A DNA stretch of 64,000 nucleotides from Ceratopteris richardii (Eukaryota > Streptophyta > Polypodiopsida > Polypodiales > Pteridaceae), in assembly GCA_020310875.1 (NCBI GenBank), contig CM035412.1, positions 134,429,368-134,493,367 of the forward strand, given 5' to 3'. Numbering within the stretch: position 1 is the first letter of the stretch; each line of letters begins with the position of its first letter. Below are positions 11,431 through 22,397 of the stretch, in pieces. The translations under genes and the position numbers were made by a program. The notes beneath the pieces were generated by a model. The model was not told the DNA's origin. It saw nothing but the letters and a program-made list of their open reading frames with translations, and did not search any database.

Positions 11431-12024
11431 AAACAAGATGATAGCTTGCCCCCTTTACAATACTTACATGATATTCTTCTTAGTTAGGGTGTTAATAAAA
11501 ATGATGTGTCAAGTGAATGTGAGTAGAAGTTAGGATTTTAGTAAGTTTCCTAGGTGCATACTCGGGATGTGCAATATACTTAGAATGCATCTATTCTTCT
11601 ATGAGGGTATTTATATTGTTGGGTTAGGGAGTTTATTAGAAGGTTTGACTTTCACACTTCCCTTATAGGATTACAAATTTTGCCTTTGATGATAGTTATT
11701 GATTTTAAGGGCTAGTTGGATCTAGGACTATTTAGGTATCCATATCCAATGAACACTAGGTGTGATTTTACTCGATGATGTGGTGATAACAAATTTCATT
11801 CTCGATGTCGGTAAGGTGAGCACTTGAACACTGATTTAAACCTAGGAAGTTATGTGCAGATAATTGAGCATGGAGGAAAGTCTTAGGTACCCAAATATTC
11901 TTAGCATTGGGGTTGACCTTCATCGACCACTTAGGCATCCAAATAGAAATGATTCATTGAGTTTGGCTCCTAGAATATTGAGCTATTGTTTTCTTTAGTT
12001 GCTTTGTTTGTTCGCTACATACTT
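11431..12024 (-). pseudogene. Element D W-x-P-K region, inverted
   Basis: Non-open on its own, but the minus strand carries IWMPK (11930-11944), IWVPK (11882-11896) and IWIPK (11731-11745). These are the repeated motif found after the second protease in A and B. Element B inserted immediately to the right, between this region and the second protease of D at 33440. Confidence 0.55.
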
Positions 12025-12029
12025 GTGGT
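12025..12029. repeat. Target-site duplication GTGGT of element B (left copy)
   Basis: GTGGT directly precedes TGTTAGAAG at 12030. The same five bases follow the 3' LTR at 33435-33439. Confidence 0.9.
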
Positions 12030-12864
12030 TGTTAGAAGATGTATTTTTTGAAACCTTTTTGAAGAAAAATAATGGTAAAATGACAAAAACTTGTAAAAAT
12101 ATTTATGCAACTGTTGTAAAAATAAGGAAGAGTCTTCCTTATGTAGGATAGAATCTTATGTAATTTTTCTAGAATTTTTGGAAACTCCTAGATAGCATAT
12201 TTTTAGAATAATAGAGGAAAAGACCAAAATTCAAGTGTGAAAAGGGACACTTGAAAATGTATATAAGATAATTTCCTCTATTATGAGGGGGTTGGTTAAT
12301 CATTTGTTTACATGCTATCCAAGTGAATAGAGAAAGAGCTTCCTACTGAAAATCGTGTTTTCTCCTCTTTGTGTGGTTTCTTTGATTTGTGAGTTCAATT
12401 CTTTTGTATCCATGGAGATTTGTGAGCTTCTATTGTGTAAATTTGTTGAATGTGAGTGAAGAGAGCTGAATACTGATTTGTTGAGTGATAAGTTGATGAA
12501 GAATGGTGCTGGAGATGAAAATCGTCTGTTTTCACAGAATCGCAATTGTCTCATCTGTATGGTACAGGTAATATTTTTGAGTTTTGACTTCATAATTGTG
12601 TTTTGCTGATGAAATAGCATGTATTAGACACCAAGATTGTGGAAAATGGTGGAGATTTGCTCAAGATAATCCAAACCCTAGAAATTCCTCTTCATTTTCA
12701 CCATTCTCAGAAATCCAGCCATTATTCTCTTATTTCTTGGATTCTATCATCTAGAAGGGGATGTGGTCTCATGAATACTTCCAGGATTGATAAAATAAAG
12801 ATGTATTGTTGATTCTTTACACTAAATGATTGGAGAGGACAACTCTAAAGATCAATAACAAACA
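12030..12864 (+). repeat. Element B 5' LTR (835 bp)
   Basis: It starts TGTTAGAAGATG and ends ATAACAAACA, and equals in length the 3' LTR once the copia insertion is removed. A TATA-like GTATATAAG lies near 12259-12267. The LTR already contains single copies of the AATCGTG and AATCGC motifs that are expanded in the leader. Confidence 0.92.
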
Positions 12865-12869
12865 TCTTT

Positions 12870-12888
12870 TGGCGCCGTTGCCGGGGAA
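12870..12888 (+). other. Primer-binding site of element B
   Basis: TGGCGCCGTTGCCGGGGAA lies five bases after the LTR. It is the primer site known from Athila-type and other plant gypsy elements, usually assigned to tRNA-Asp. Confidence 0.85.
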
Positions 12889-14460
12889 GTATTTCAAAAG
12901 CGTCATTGAAGTTGGACCTTGCTGGATCTTCTATTGTTGATGGTAACAAACACATGGAAAACGTAACACTCTATAATCAAGAAATGTGAACATGAAAAGG
13001 TAGATGTCTTTGTTTGTCTTTTGGGAAAAGAAAGCAATAGATCATCTTTTAGAATTGGAAGTGCTAAAATTTTTGTAAATTGATAGTTGCTCATCTCATT
13101 TTTTGAAGTAAAAGTGCAGGTGTGTGAAAAATTTGAATCAAGAAAGCTGAAGATGAGGTAACATGTGTCTATTCTTGCATTTTTAGAGTGCTTTTTGACC
13201 AAGTACTAGGCAAAATTGTTGATCTTGGGAAGATAACATGGTTGCAATAAGGAAAAGTCAAGTAAAGTAGCTAGATGCAAGTAGAAAAGATTCATTTGTT
13301 AACCTAGTCAAAGCATAAATCTTGAGAAACAAAGCTGATTTGCATTTTGAAAAAAAGAGTGTTTGAGTTTATCTTTGCAAAAATTGATACTTGCATTTCA
13401 TAGCACAATTTTTCTTTTAGGAATTTTTTCTGATGAACTGTTTTGATAGCTAAGCCACAAGAGAGTATAACCAATCAAGGAACACAGGATCAAGAGATCC
13501 CCAAACAAGAAACCCTAAGTGAAGTGTTTACCTTAATTTAGGGCAAAATACTAAAAAAATGCATAAAATTCAATAAAACAATCAAAAAAATTTCTTTTCT
13601 TCTTAGGAAGTTGGACTGAAGCTTTGTTGATAAGAGTAATAGGGACCAAGTGAAAGAAAAGCAAAAATTTGTCAAAAAATTAGAAAATAGGAAAAACACG
13701 ATTTTCTGCACAAAATCGCGATTTTCTGAGAAATGTTGTGATTTTGATGCAAAAGTACAGGAGTCTGTTGAATTGCAATGGGTAGAGGGTATTGAAGGGG
13801 AAATTTGCACAAAATAGGAAGTACAGAAAAACACAATTTTCTGCACAAAATCGCGATTTTTTGTAAGGGAAACTTTCTAGAACATTCAGCATACTTGGGT
13901 TTTTGAAGAAAGATAATTGCAAAAGATTTCATCAAGATTGAGTAAGTAAACTTGGACAAGTGAAAGAGTGAAGAACTGGGGAAATCACACAAAATCGCGA
14001 TTTTCTGGACACTATAAAATCCTGAAATTTCAAGAGAAACTCATTTTGAGTGAGTATGAGAGAGAGAGAGAGAGAACAGGCACGGAATCGTGATTTTCTG
14101 CAGCCAATCATTTTGGAGAAATTTTCAACCAAGCAAGCAAGGTAAGGAGTCTCAACATTATTTTGATTGCATTTCTTTGCATTTTAGTGATCATATAACA
14201 CAGAAAAGTAGGAAATAATCAAAATCACGAAATCGCAATTTTCTAAGTTTTTAATTTTCAGTGAAGAAATATTATTTTTTAGTTAATCTTTTTCATTGCA
14301 TGATAAAAACTGGATAGGGCGATTCTATAGAAGAAATAAAAACTTGAAAATCAATACCTTAAAATCTTAAAAAAAAAAATTCTTTTTCAGAATTGCGATT
14401 CTGTAGTCAAACACAAAATTGCGATTCTCTGATCAAAGGACAAAATCGCGATTCCCAGAA
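12889..14460 (+). other. Element B leader, non-coding part with ATCGCGAT palindromes
   Basis: Untranslated leader without a credible ORF. It carries scattered copies of a palindrome built on ATCGCGAT (complete as AAAATCGCGATTTT near 13712, 13848 and 13990, and partial near 14445) as well as ACACGATTTTCTG variants. These look like progenitors of the array that follows. Confidence 0.6.
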
Positions 14461-15515
14461 CACGATTTTCATAAGAAAATCGTGTTATTTACGATTGTGA
14501 GCAATCACGATTGTCTGGGAACAAAATCGTGAAAAACACGATTTTGAACACAAAAATCGTGAAAAACACGATTTTTGTGTACAGAATCGTGAAAAACACG
14601 ATTTTGGACACAGAATCGTGAAAAACAGGATTTTGAACATAAAATCGTGAAAAACACGATTTTGAGTATAGAATCGTGAAAAACACGATTTTGAACACAA
14701 AAATCGTGAAAAACACGATTTTGAGTACAGAATCGTGAAAAACACAATTTTGAACACAAAATCGTGAAAAACACGATTTTGAACACAAAAATCGTGAAAA
14801 ACATGATTTTGAGTATAGAATCGTGAAAAACACGATTTTGGACACAGAATCGTGAAAAAGACGATTTTGAGTAGAAAATCGTGAAAAACACGATTTTAAT
14901 CAGAAAATCGTGAAAAAGCCAATTTTTGTCAGAAAATCGTGAAAAAGACGATTTTTGTCAGAAAATCGTGAAAAACACGATTTTGAGTAGAAAATCGTGA
15001 AAAACACGATTTTGAGTACAGAATCGTGAAAAACACGGTTTTGAGTACAGAATCATGAAAAACACGATTTTGAACACAAAAATCGTGAAAAACACGATTT
15101 TGAGTATAGAATCGTGAAAAACACAATTTTTGTCAGAAAATCGTGAAAAACATGATTTTTGTCAGAAAATCGTGAAAAACACGATTTTGAGTAGAAAATC
15201 GTGAAAAACACGATTTTTGTCAGAAAATCGTGAAAAACATGATTTTGAGTAGAAAATCGTGAAAAACACGATTTTAGTCAGAAAATCGTGAAAAACACGA
15301 TTTTGAGTAGAAAATCGTGAAAAACACGATTTTTGTCAGAAAATCTTGACAAAAATCGTGAAAAACACAATTTTGAGTAGAAAATCGTGAAAAACATGAT
15401 TTTAGTCAAAAAATCGTGAAAAACACGATTTTAGTCTGAAAATCGTGAAAAACACGATTTTGAGTAGAAAATCGTGAAAAACATAATTTTTTGAACACAA
15501 AATCGTGAAAAATTA
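14461..15515 (+). repeat. Hairpin minisatellite in element B leader (~34 units of ~29 bp)
   Basis: Head-to-tail units of 28-31 bp. Each has AAAATCGTG, then AAAAA, then CACGATTTT, so every unit can fold into a 9-bp stem with a 5-base loop. The linkers vary (GAGTAGAA, GAACACAA, TTGTCAGA and others). I count about 34 occurrences of TCGTGAAAAA or one-base variants. The array ends just before gag. Minus-strand open frames across it come from the periodicity and are not genes. Confidence 0.92.
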
Positions 15516-15520
15516 ACTGA

Positions 15521-16555
15521 ATGATCCTTAGGTCGGGGAACAAATTAAACACACATACTAAGCAAGACTTAGGAAGGAATCTCAAATACATGTATACAAA
15601 TAGGTTCGGAACCTATGTATATCAGGATGGAATGCATAAGTTTCTCATTAGATTGAGAAACTTAGAAGTTCCCCTGAACATAACACGAGTAGCTCAATTC
15701 AAAGATGGTAGGTATGAGGATAGGCAAGGATGTGTATACATCTTCTCCCAAGACCCAGAAAATTCAAATGACTTAGGGCAATGTGCTGACAAAGGACCTT
15801 GGGAACATAATCTAAGACACTCAGATTTACCAAGACCCCATGAAAATTACACCAATACTGAGCAACAACAAGGGAGGAGGACACATGCTTCCCCAAATCC
15901 CTTTGAAAAGGAACCAGAAGGATATAATGAAGTTTCACTAAGAAGAAGACATCATTGGCAACCTGAGGGTAGAATGCTTAGACCATATCAAGTAGCCAAA
16001 TGCATGAAAAATCAATATGAAGGGTATTCTGATCCTCATGCTCATGCTGCAGAGTTTAGGCAATTAATTAGAGCTGAGGAGGTGGAAGATTACAAAGTCC
16101 AATTTGAAGCATTTGGTCTAACCCTAACAGGACCAGCATTATCTTGGTTCATCCCTTTGAGAAAGGAAATGTACCTAGATATTGAATCTTTCCTAGAAGC
16201 CTTCATAGAGGAATTCTCAAACACTGGAATAAAACATAGCACAGCCACTCTGATACACAGTTTTAAACAACAAAAAGATGAAAATGTCAGAGAGGCAGCC
16301 AGGAGATTTAAGCAATACATTGACAGATGTCCTAAAGAAGAAGTACCTTCCATGGCAAGACAAGTATCCCTGTTCATAGAAGGATTAAGAAGTGCTCAAT
16401 TAAGGACCCTAGTGTACTATAGGAGATGCCCCGACCTAGGATCTTGTGTAAAAGAAGCAATAGATTTGGAAGATAACAGAGGCCAAGATCTGTTAGCATT
16501 TGATCAACCCAGATCAAATGAAGATAAAATCCCTCCAACAGAAGAATTGGCTTAG
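15521..16555 (+). CDS. Element B gag
   Basis: 344-codon frame. It has an N-terminal matrix-like part, then the retrotransposon Gag core (FGLTLTGPALSWFIPL at about residues 200-215, followed by FLEAFIEEFSNTGIKHS and a helical region to REAARRFKQYIDRCP). The TAG at 16553-16555 truncates it. Reading on in the same frame after the stop gives CYNCGESH at 16628-16651, the start of a zinc knuckle. Just beyond, coherent protein moves to the frame used by pol (HCPYQETTPENL), so a small indel lies between ~16640 and 16665. Gag and pol were probably one frame originally. Confidence 0.85.
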   Translation: MILRSGNKLNTHTKQDLGRNLKYMYTNRFGTYVYQDGMHKFLIRLRNLEVPLNITRVAQFKDGRYEDRQGCVYIFSQDPENSNDLGQCADKGPWEHNLRHSDLPRPHENYTNTEQQQGRRTHASPNPFEKEPEGYNEVSLRRRHHWQPEGRMLRPYQVAKCMKNQYEGYSDPHAHAAEFRQLIRAEEVEDYKVQFEAFGLTLTGPALSWFIPLRKEMYLDIESFLEAFIEEFSNTGIKHSTATLIHSFKQQKDENVREAARRFKQYIDRCPKEEVPSMARQVSLFIEGLRSAQLRTLVYYRRCPDLGSCVKEAIDLEDNRGQDLLAFDQPRSNEDKIPPTEELA

Positions 16556-16671
16556 GCCATTGCTAAAGACCTAGAGGTAAGCACTAAAACCAATTTGATA
16601 AACTCCAGGATAAACATAAATAAAAAATGCTACAATTGTGGAGAAAGTCATCTGGTACACATTGCCCATAT

Positions 16672-18300
16672 CAGGAAACAACACCAGAAAATCTTCACCC
16701 ACAACTACAGGAAATGGAGGAGTTGTGGTATATTCCCATTGATAAGATAGGAGGATATTGTGAAGGAGAAGAGGGAAACTCAACCTTAAAAATACAATTT
16801 GGTAAGAACTAGGCCAAAGCTATTCTGGATAGTGGATCAGGAGTGGCCATCATGACTAAACAAACTTGGGAGAAATGGGGAAAAAATGAATTATTACCCA
16901 CCAAAATGAGATTGCAATTTGCAGATGGACACATAGAAAAACCCCTAGGAATATGGGAAAAAGTGATTGTGGACATATGTGGGATAGAGATAGAACCTAC
17001 CTTTGCTATAGTTGAATTCCCACAATCCACTTCATATGAAATTATCCTAGGAAGACCATTCATGAGACAAATGCAAATTGTGCAAGATTGGGGTAATGAT
17101 TGCTTATACCTACAGAGCAAAGGAAGAATAACCAAAGTAAATCTAAGAAATGAGCACTACTGTGACATATCTCCTCAAGAATGGTATAAAATTCATCAGA
17201 ATCAAGAGTTGAGTGAAGAATCAGAAATGGAATACCAGAAAGAAACTGAATCATCAGTATGGAAGTGCAATATGATAAGAAATCTTACTAGTAGGAAAAG
17301 GAGATTAAGAAGAGAGGATTGTGTGGAAGGAAGGAAGTTACAAGATGAGAACTATGTACCACAACAATTCAAGGATGAGGAATTTGAACCCTATGGGTGG
17401 AATCAAATTTTGGCTACCATGGATCTAGCCAGTGATGAATATGTAGGAGTTGAATTTCAAAATGAAGAAGGATATGATGTCTTTCACATTGGAATTCAAA
17501 TGATAAAGGTATCCGGAACAGAAGAGGACAAAGAAGAAGAAGTGATATTAGAAAAAGGGAAGACACAATTTTTGGAGGAAGTAAAAGCTGAAGATGCTAT
17601 TAAGGATAAAATCTCAGGCAAGTACAAGAAAAACAAACACAAGGAAATAGAAGAAAATCAGGAGGATGAGAAGAAGACAAGGGAAACGAACAGAGATCAA
17701 CAGTTTGATGTACCAAAAAATTTCAAGACTTATGAAGTGGAAAACAGACTTCTTCTCAAGAGGAAACCAAAGAGGGAGAAGAAGAAAGGAGAGGCTTATG
17801 ATAATGAGGAACAAACCAAAAAGATCATGATCACTCAGGAAGAGGGAAAAGAAAGACATATTGTAGTGGCTGATGACATGACAACTCAAGGCGAGGAGGC
17901 ACTAAGAAACTTGGCAAGAAATTATAGGGATGTGTTTGCTTATAGCTATAAGGATTTAAAAGGTATTGATCCTAAAATCTGTGAGCATAAGATTCCTATT
18001 ACACCTGAAGCAAAACCTAGTAAACAGAGACATTACACATTCAATGATAAATACTCTGCTAAAATAAAGGAAGAAATTGACAAGCTATTAGCTGCCAATT
18101 TCATCTATGAAATTGAGTATACAGAATGGATATCTCCTATAGTTGTGGTACCAAAAAAGAATGGGAAACTTAGGGTATGCATTAACTTGAAAAAGGTAAA
18201 TGCAGCAACTATAAGAGATAATTATCCACTGCCTATAACAGATCATCTTCTAGAAAGAGTTGCAGGGAAGGAGGTTTATAGTTTTTTAGATGGTTTTTGA
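16672..18300 (+). pseudogene. Element B pol, first part: protease PR1 and N-terminal RT
   Basis: In the pol frame, the standard protease has its catalytic DSG at 16828-16836 (AILDSGSGVAIM) and IILGRPF at 17041-17061. A TAG interrupts just before it (16810-16812). A ~230-residue variable, Lys/Glu-rich region follows (~17200-17880). The RT start carries HKIPITPEAKPSKQRHY, SPIVVVPKKNGKLRVC and LPITDHLLER. The block ends at TGA 18298-18300 within the conserved DGF-GYNQ motif, so it cannot be translated through without suppression. Confidence 0.85.
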
Positions 18301-19845
18301 GGATACAACCAGGTTCCCATAGCATTGGAAGACCAACATAAAACTGCCTTCTCCACATAATGGGGAATTTATGCTTTTAGGGTTATGCCCTTTGGGTTAA
18401 CCAATGCTCCAACAACTTTTCAGAGGTTGATGTGTCATATCTTCAAAGAGTTCCTGAGAAAGGTAATGGAAATCTATGTAGATGATCTTTGTACTTTTTC
18501 ATTAAAAAGACAAGATCACTTATTGGATTTAGAAAATATATTCAGGAAATGTAGAACCTACAGAGTATGTTTAAATCCAGAAAAATGTGTATTCTTTGTA
18601 AGACAAGGAAGAATGTTAGGTCACATAGTCTCTAAAAATGGAATTTCAACTGATGAGAAGAAAATAAAAGCCATAATAGAGCTTCCAAGACCAACAAGTG
18701 TAAAGGAACTTCAAACTTTCATGGGACATTGTGGGTACTATAGGAAATTTGTACACAAATTTGCTGACATAGCCAAACCCTTATATGCCCTAATTACAAA
18801 GTTTGAGTGGACTAAGGAGTGTGACCAAGCCTTTGAAACTCTAAAAACTTGTTTGGTAACAGCCCCAATTCTGAAAACACCTCAATGGGATAAAATTTTT
18901 CATGTCCATGTGGATGCTTCAAATTATGCTTTAGGATGTGTCTTAGCACAACCAAGAGAAGGAAGCAAGTTAGATTTTTCAGTGGCTTATGCTAGTAGGC
19001 AATTGAATCTAGCAGAAAAAAATTACACAACCACTGAAAGAGAGGGATTGGGCATGATATTTGTTGTAAAGAAATTTAGACATTACCTTTTGGCCAACAA
19101 GTTTAAATTCTTTGTAGACCATCAAGCTTTATTATATTTGGTAAATAAACCGTGTCACACTGGGAGAATAGTCAGATGGTTTCTTTTGCTAATGGAATTT
19201 GAGTTTGAAGTGGTGGTCAGACAAGGGAAAACACACTTGAGAGCAGATCATTTATCTCGAATTCAGTCTAAAGAACCCAGTTCACCTTTAGATGACAACT
19301 TGCCAGACAGTTATTTGTTCAAAGTAGAGAATGTTCCTAAGTGGGCCATGACTTTAGTACCATTATTAACCATGGGACCTTGCAGAACAGTTGGGAACAA
19401 TGCACACTTAGTATTACAAAGCAGGAACTTTATGTTACTAGCTGAGCATTTGTACCATCTCAACCACACAAGCATATTGGAATATTGTACTCCTGAGGAA
19501 GAGCAACAAGAATATCTGAGGAGAGCTCATCATTGGAACCCTTGCACTCATGCTTCTAGGGTAGTCACCCTAAGTAATCTCAATAGGATGGGTGTACATT
19601 GGCCTAATAAGACTCAAGATGTAACAAAATACATTACTAATTGCAGGAAGTGCCAAATATTGCAAGATTCGGAATTCATAACTCTATATTGGTTCCAGAA
19701 AAATCGAGATTGGAGTGAAAATATCATTGAGGATTTGAAAAGGAAAAAGAAAGGAAAACAAGTGATAGCTGGTATAGATTCAAAAAATCTACAAGTAATC
19801 TCTGAAGAATATCAATTGATAGGAGAACAGTTGTATAAGAGATGA
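18301..19845 (+). pseudogene. Element B pol, second part: RT palm, RNase H and extra zinc-binding domain
   Basis: Same frame as the preceding block, with a TAA at about 18358-18360. MPFGLTNAPTTFQRL leads to the RT catalytic YVDDL at 18475-18489. HCGYYRKF and FHVHVDASNYALGCVLAQP open the RNase H, which runs to HLRADHLSR (~19260). A spacer then contains a histidine-cysteine module (~19522-19660: AHHWNPCTH, GVHWP, NCRKCQ) that aligns with the integrase HHCC domain further on. It is therefore a duplicate zinc-binding domain. The block ends with TGA at 19843-19845. Confidence 0.83.
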
Positions 19846-20970
19846 ATGGATGGATACCTAAGAATTTGTGTTCCTAAGAATAAATATTTGGAAATGTTGG
19901 AAATGGCACATTCTGGAGTGGCAGGAGGACACTTCTCAAGTGACAGAACTACTAAACTCATTTTATATTCTGGCTTTTGGTGGCCAACGCTATTTCTGGA
20001 TGCAAGAACCTATGTAAAAAGGTGTGATGTCTGTCAGAGGGTGAGTCAACCAAATAGAAGAAATGATATGCCATAAGTTCCATTAATTTCAGCCAGAGCC
20101 TTTAGTAAATGGGGGTTGGATTTCATTGGACCTATACATCCTCCAGCAAAGCAAACCCATGCTGAATACATCATAGTGGCTACAAAATACCTGACAAAGT
20201 GGGCTGAGGCCAAAGCCACAAGAAGAAATGATGCTCATACTACTGCCAGATTCCTATAGGAAAATATTATCACCAGATTTGGACTTCCAATTGAATTGGT
20301 AAGTGATAGGGGGACCCATTTTGTAAACCAAATCATAGAGAACATCACTGAATATTTCTTGATCAGTCATAGAAAGTCAGCCCCATATCACCCACAAGCC
20401 AATGGGTTAGCAGAAAGTACTAATAAAGTACTTTGTAATGTACTATCAAAACTAGTAAACACAAACAGGAATGATTGGGATCTACAACTTTATCATGTCC
20501 TATGGGCTTATAGAGTGGCTTATAAAACTGCAATAGGAAACACACCATTCAATCTAGTATATGGACAAAATGCAGTTTTACCTATGGAATTCCTTATTCC
20601 AACATTAAAAGTAGGAAGTCACTACAATTGGACTGGACATGAACTATCAGAGAGAGTAATAGAATTGGAAAAATTGGGAGCATCTAGACTCCAAACCATT
20701 ATGAGTATATATGTGGATAAGAAAAGGCAAAAAGATTATCATGATGTTCACATAAACGAAAAAGATCTACAGGTAGGAGATCTAGTTTTGGCTTACACAG
20801 TCAGAGAACATCAGAAAAAGTTCCAGAAAAAAGGACATGGACCATATATTATACATCAGATAAGCAACAATGGAGTCATTCAACTAGCTAACATAGACGG
20901 AGAAATCATGCCAAACTTCATAAGTGGATGTAGAGTTAAGAGGTATGATTGCCCATTAACTGTTGATTAA
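19846..20970 (+). pseudogene. Element B integrase
   Basis: HHCC domain at ~19900-20040 (AHSGVAGGHF, GFWWP, CDVCQ), then the catalytic core: WGLDFIGPI with the first Asp, VSDRGTHFVN with the second (start ~20296), and YHPQANGLAEST with the Glu (~20390-20420). The C-terminal part has GDLVLAYTV, GPYIIHQIS and FISGCRVKRY, as in A and D. Stops in the same frame occur at 20074-20076, about 20257-20259 and 20968-20970. It integrates the element cDNA in the nucleus; this copy is inactive as read. Confidence 0.85.
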
Positions 20971-21918
20971 TGGAGAAGGTTACAACAAGCTCAAAATAGG
21001 AAAAGAGAAGAGGAAGACATTAGAAAAGAGGCTCAACAGGAAGCTATGGAAAGAATAAGAAAAATCAAAGAGCTTAGGGAAGTCTGTCTGTGTGAAACTT
21101 CTCTCAAACCAAAGGAACATGTCCCTGTGATGATAATGGATTTTCAAAATGAAAGCATTAGGGTTTTGATAGATTCTGGAGCACAAGTAAATCTGATTAG
21201 TTCAGCTTTGGTAAGTAAATTCAACATAAAAAGAACTAAAAGTAGAACCCTAATCAAAACTTTGGAAGGTCAAATAGTACAGAGCATGTCTTCACTGTCT
21301 ATTGAAGTGAAGTTCAATGAAGAATATATGAAAATAGACTGTGAAGAATGGCCAGATCATTTGATGGCTGAAAAAGTGATTTTAGGTCAACCGTGGCTCC
21401 AACAAGGTAAAGTGATCTTGGATTTTGAAAAAATGAAGCTTAAATTGAACATAAATGACAAAAGGTTTTTAATATTTTTATTGAGTAATGAAAAACAGGA
21501 AATTCAATCAGATGTGCATGATATACACTTGGAAGGATTCACTTTTGCATTTGAAGATACACAGACATTACCATTACAAATGTTAAATGATCAAGCTTCA
21601 TGTAATCAAAATCAGCAAAAGATTGGAAGAACAAAGAAGGGTGGAGAGATAGGAAGAAGATGGCAATCATGGCATTGTCCAAAGAATCAAAGCATCAGAA
21701 CAAGAAGCACATGGAATCAAAGTCTACAAGAGGTCTGCTCATCAAAACAGAAATCGAGGACAAAATGGATATGGAGACCAAAAATTCCTACAAAATGCTT
21801 ATCCAAGGGGAATGGTTGTTTGCCTGAAACCAGAACAATTAGAGTCAAGAAGTATTGGGTCAAAAAATCAGAGTTGTTTCAATGGAAAAAAGATCATCCA
21901 TATTTGATCTGTATTTAG
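20971..21918 (+). CDS. Element B second aspartic protease and W-x-P-K tail
   Basis: In the integrase frame after the TAA at 20968-20970. A charged helix (RKREEEDIRKEAQQEA and following) matches the linker of A. The retropepsin-like domain has catalytic DSG at 21172-21180 (VLIDSGAQVNLIS) and ILGQPWL at 21379-21399. The tail is basic and Ser/Gln/Arg-rich, with IWRPK (21769-21783) and YWVKK (21853-21867), the Trp motif repeated five times in A. This is the second protease of the same element (PR1 is at 16828), so it is not a misplaced fragment. The frame from the Met at 21046 is 290 codons and intact. Confidence 0.8.
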   Translation, partial: WRRLQQAQNRKREEEDIRKEAQQEAMERIRKIKELREVCLCETSLKPKEHVPVMIMDFQNESIRVLIDSGAQVNLISSALVSKFNIKRTKSRTLIKTLEGQIVQSMSSLSIEVKFNEEYMKIDCEEWPDHLMAEKVILGQPWLQQGKVILDFEKMKLKLNINDKRFLIFLLSNEKQEIQSDVHDIHLEGFTFAFEDTQTLPLQMLNDQASCNQNQQKIGRTKKGGEIGRRWQSWHCPKNQSIRTRSTWNQSLQEVCSSKQKSRTKWIWRPKIPTKCLSKGNGCLPETRTIRVKKYWVKKSELFQWKKDHPYLICI

Positions 21919-22397
21919 AAAATCATAACATGTTGAAAATTATGACAAAAATATTTGACATGATTCTCTTTTCTAAAAAAGAGAATTAGGAGGGGAAGAA
22001 AAGAAATAGAAAAAAAATTATTATTAAAAAAAAAAGAGAAAAGAAAAGTTGAGAAAAATTGTTTATTTTCCTTTCTTTTTTACAAAAATTATATAGCACA
22101 AAGCAAGATTTAGGTAGAAGAGTAGTAGAGTTCTATTGATTCTTTATGAATGAATTTTTGTTTCTATCATTGATAAATGTTTTGTTTTTCTCCAAAAGAG
22201 TGGTTAGGAAAAGGGACTGCACTAGACATCTTGCTACACCTGTAATGATCACTTTTTGAGTCTTTCTGAAGAAACAGAATTTATTTTGGATTTTATTTTC
22301 ATTCTTATGTCATGACATCTCAAAATAAATATTACTCTTTGCTTTCTTGTGACTTATGTGGGTGGATTTTTTCTTTGTATATTTTATTTTCCTCAGA
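21919..22397 (+). other. AT-rich spacer between pol and ORF3 of element B
   Basis: 480 bp of A/T-rich DNA with poly-A and poly-T runs (for example 22012-22050) and no coding signal. It could hold a splice acceptor or internal start for ORF3: the pyrimidine-rich run ending TTTCCTCAG at 22396 lies just before the ORF3 ATG at 22398. That is a plausible 3' splice site, but it is unproven. Confidence 0.4.

Noticed and set aside
14485..15126. Several overlapping minus-strand open frames with repeated FFTIF/KSCFSRF-type words
   Set aside because: They arise because a ~29-bp repeat lacking stops is read in three frames. There is no start context, no homology and no codon bias.
14461..15515. CRISPR-like array
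   Set aside because: Linkers are only ~6 bp, repetitive and not unique spacers. The array lies inside a plant retrotransposon leader, with no cas genes.
16556..16800. Programmed frameshift between gag and pol of element B
   Set aside because: The frame changes inside the zinc knuckle, where the H spacing is also disturbed. A simple indel mutation explains it better, and no convincing slippery site is visible.
19260..19520. A second (archaeal-type) RNase H as in Tat elements
   Set aside because: The spacer reads as a short linker and a zinc-binding domain. No RNase H motifs (DGA, TNN, D-S) were found.
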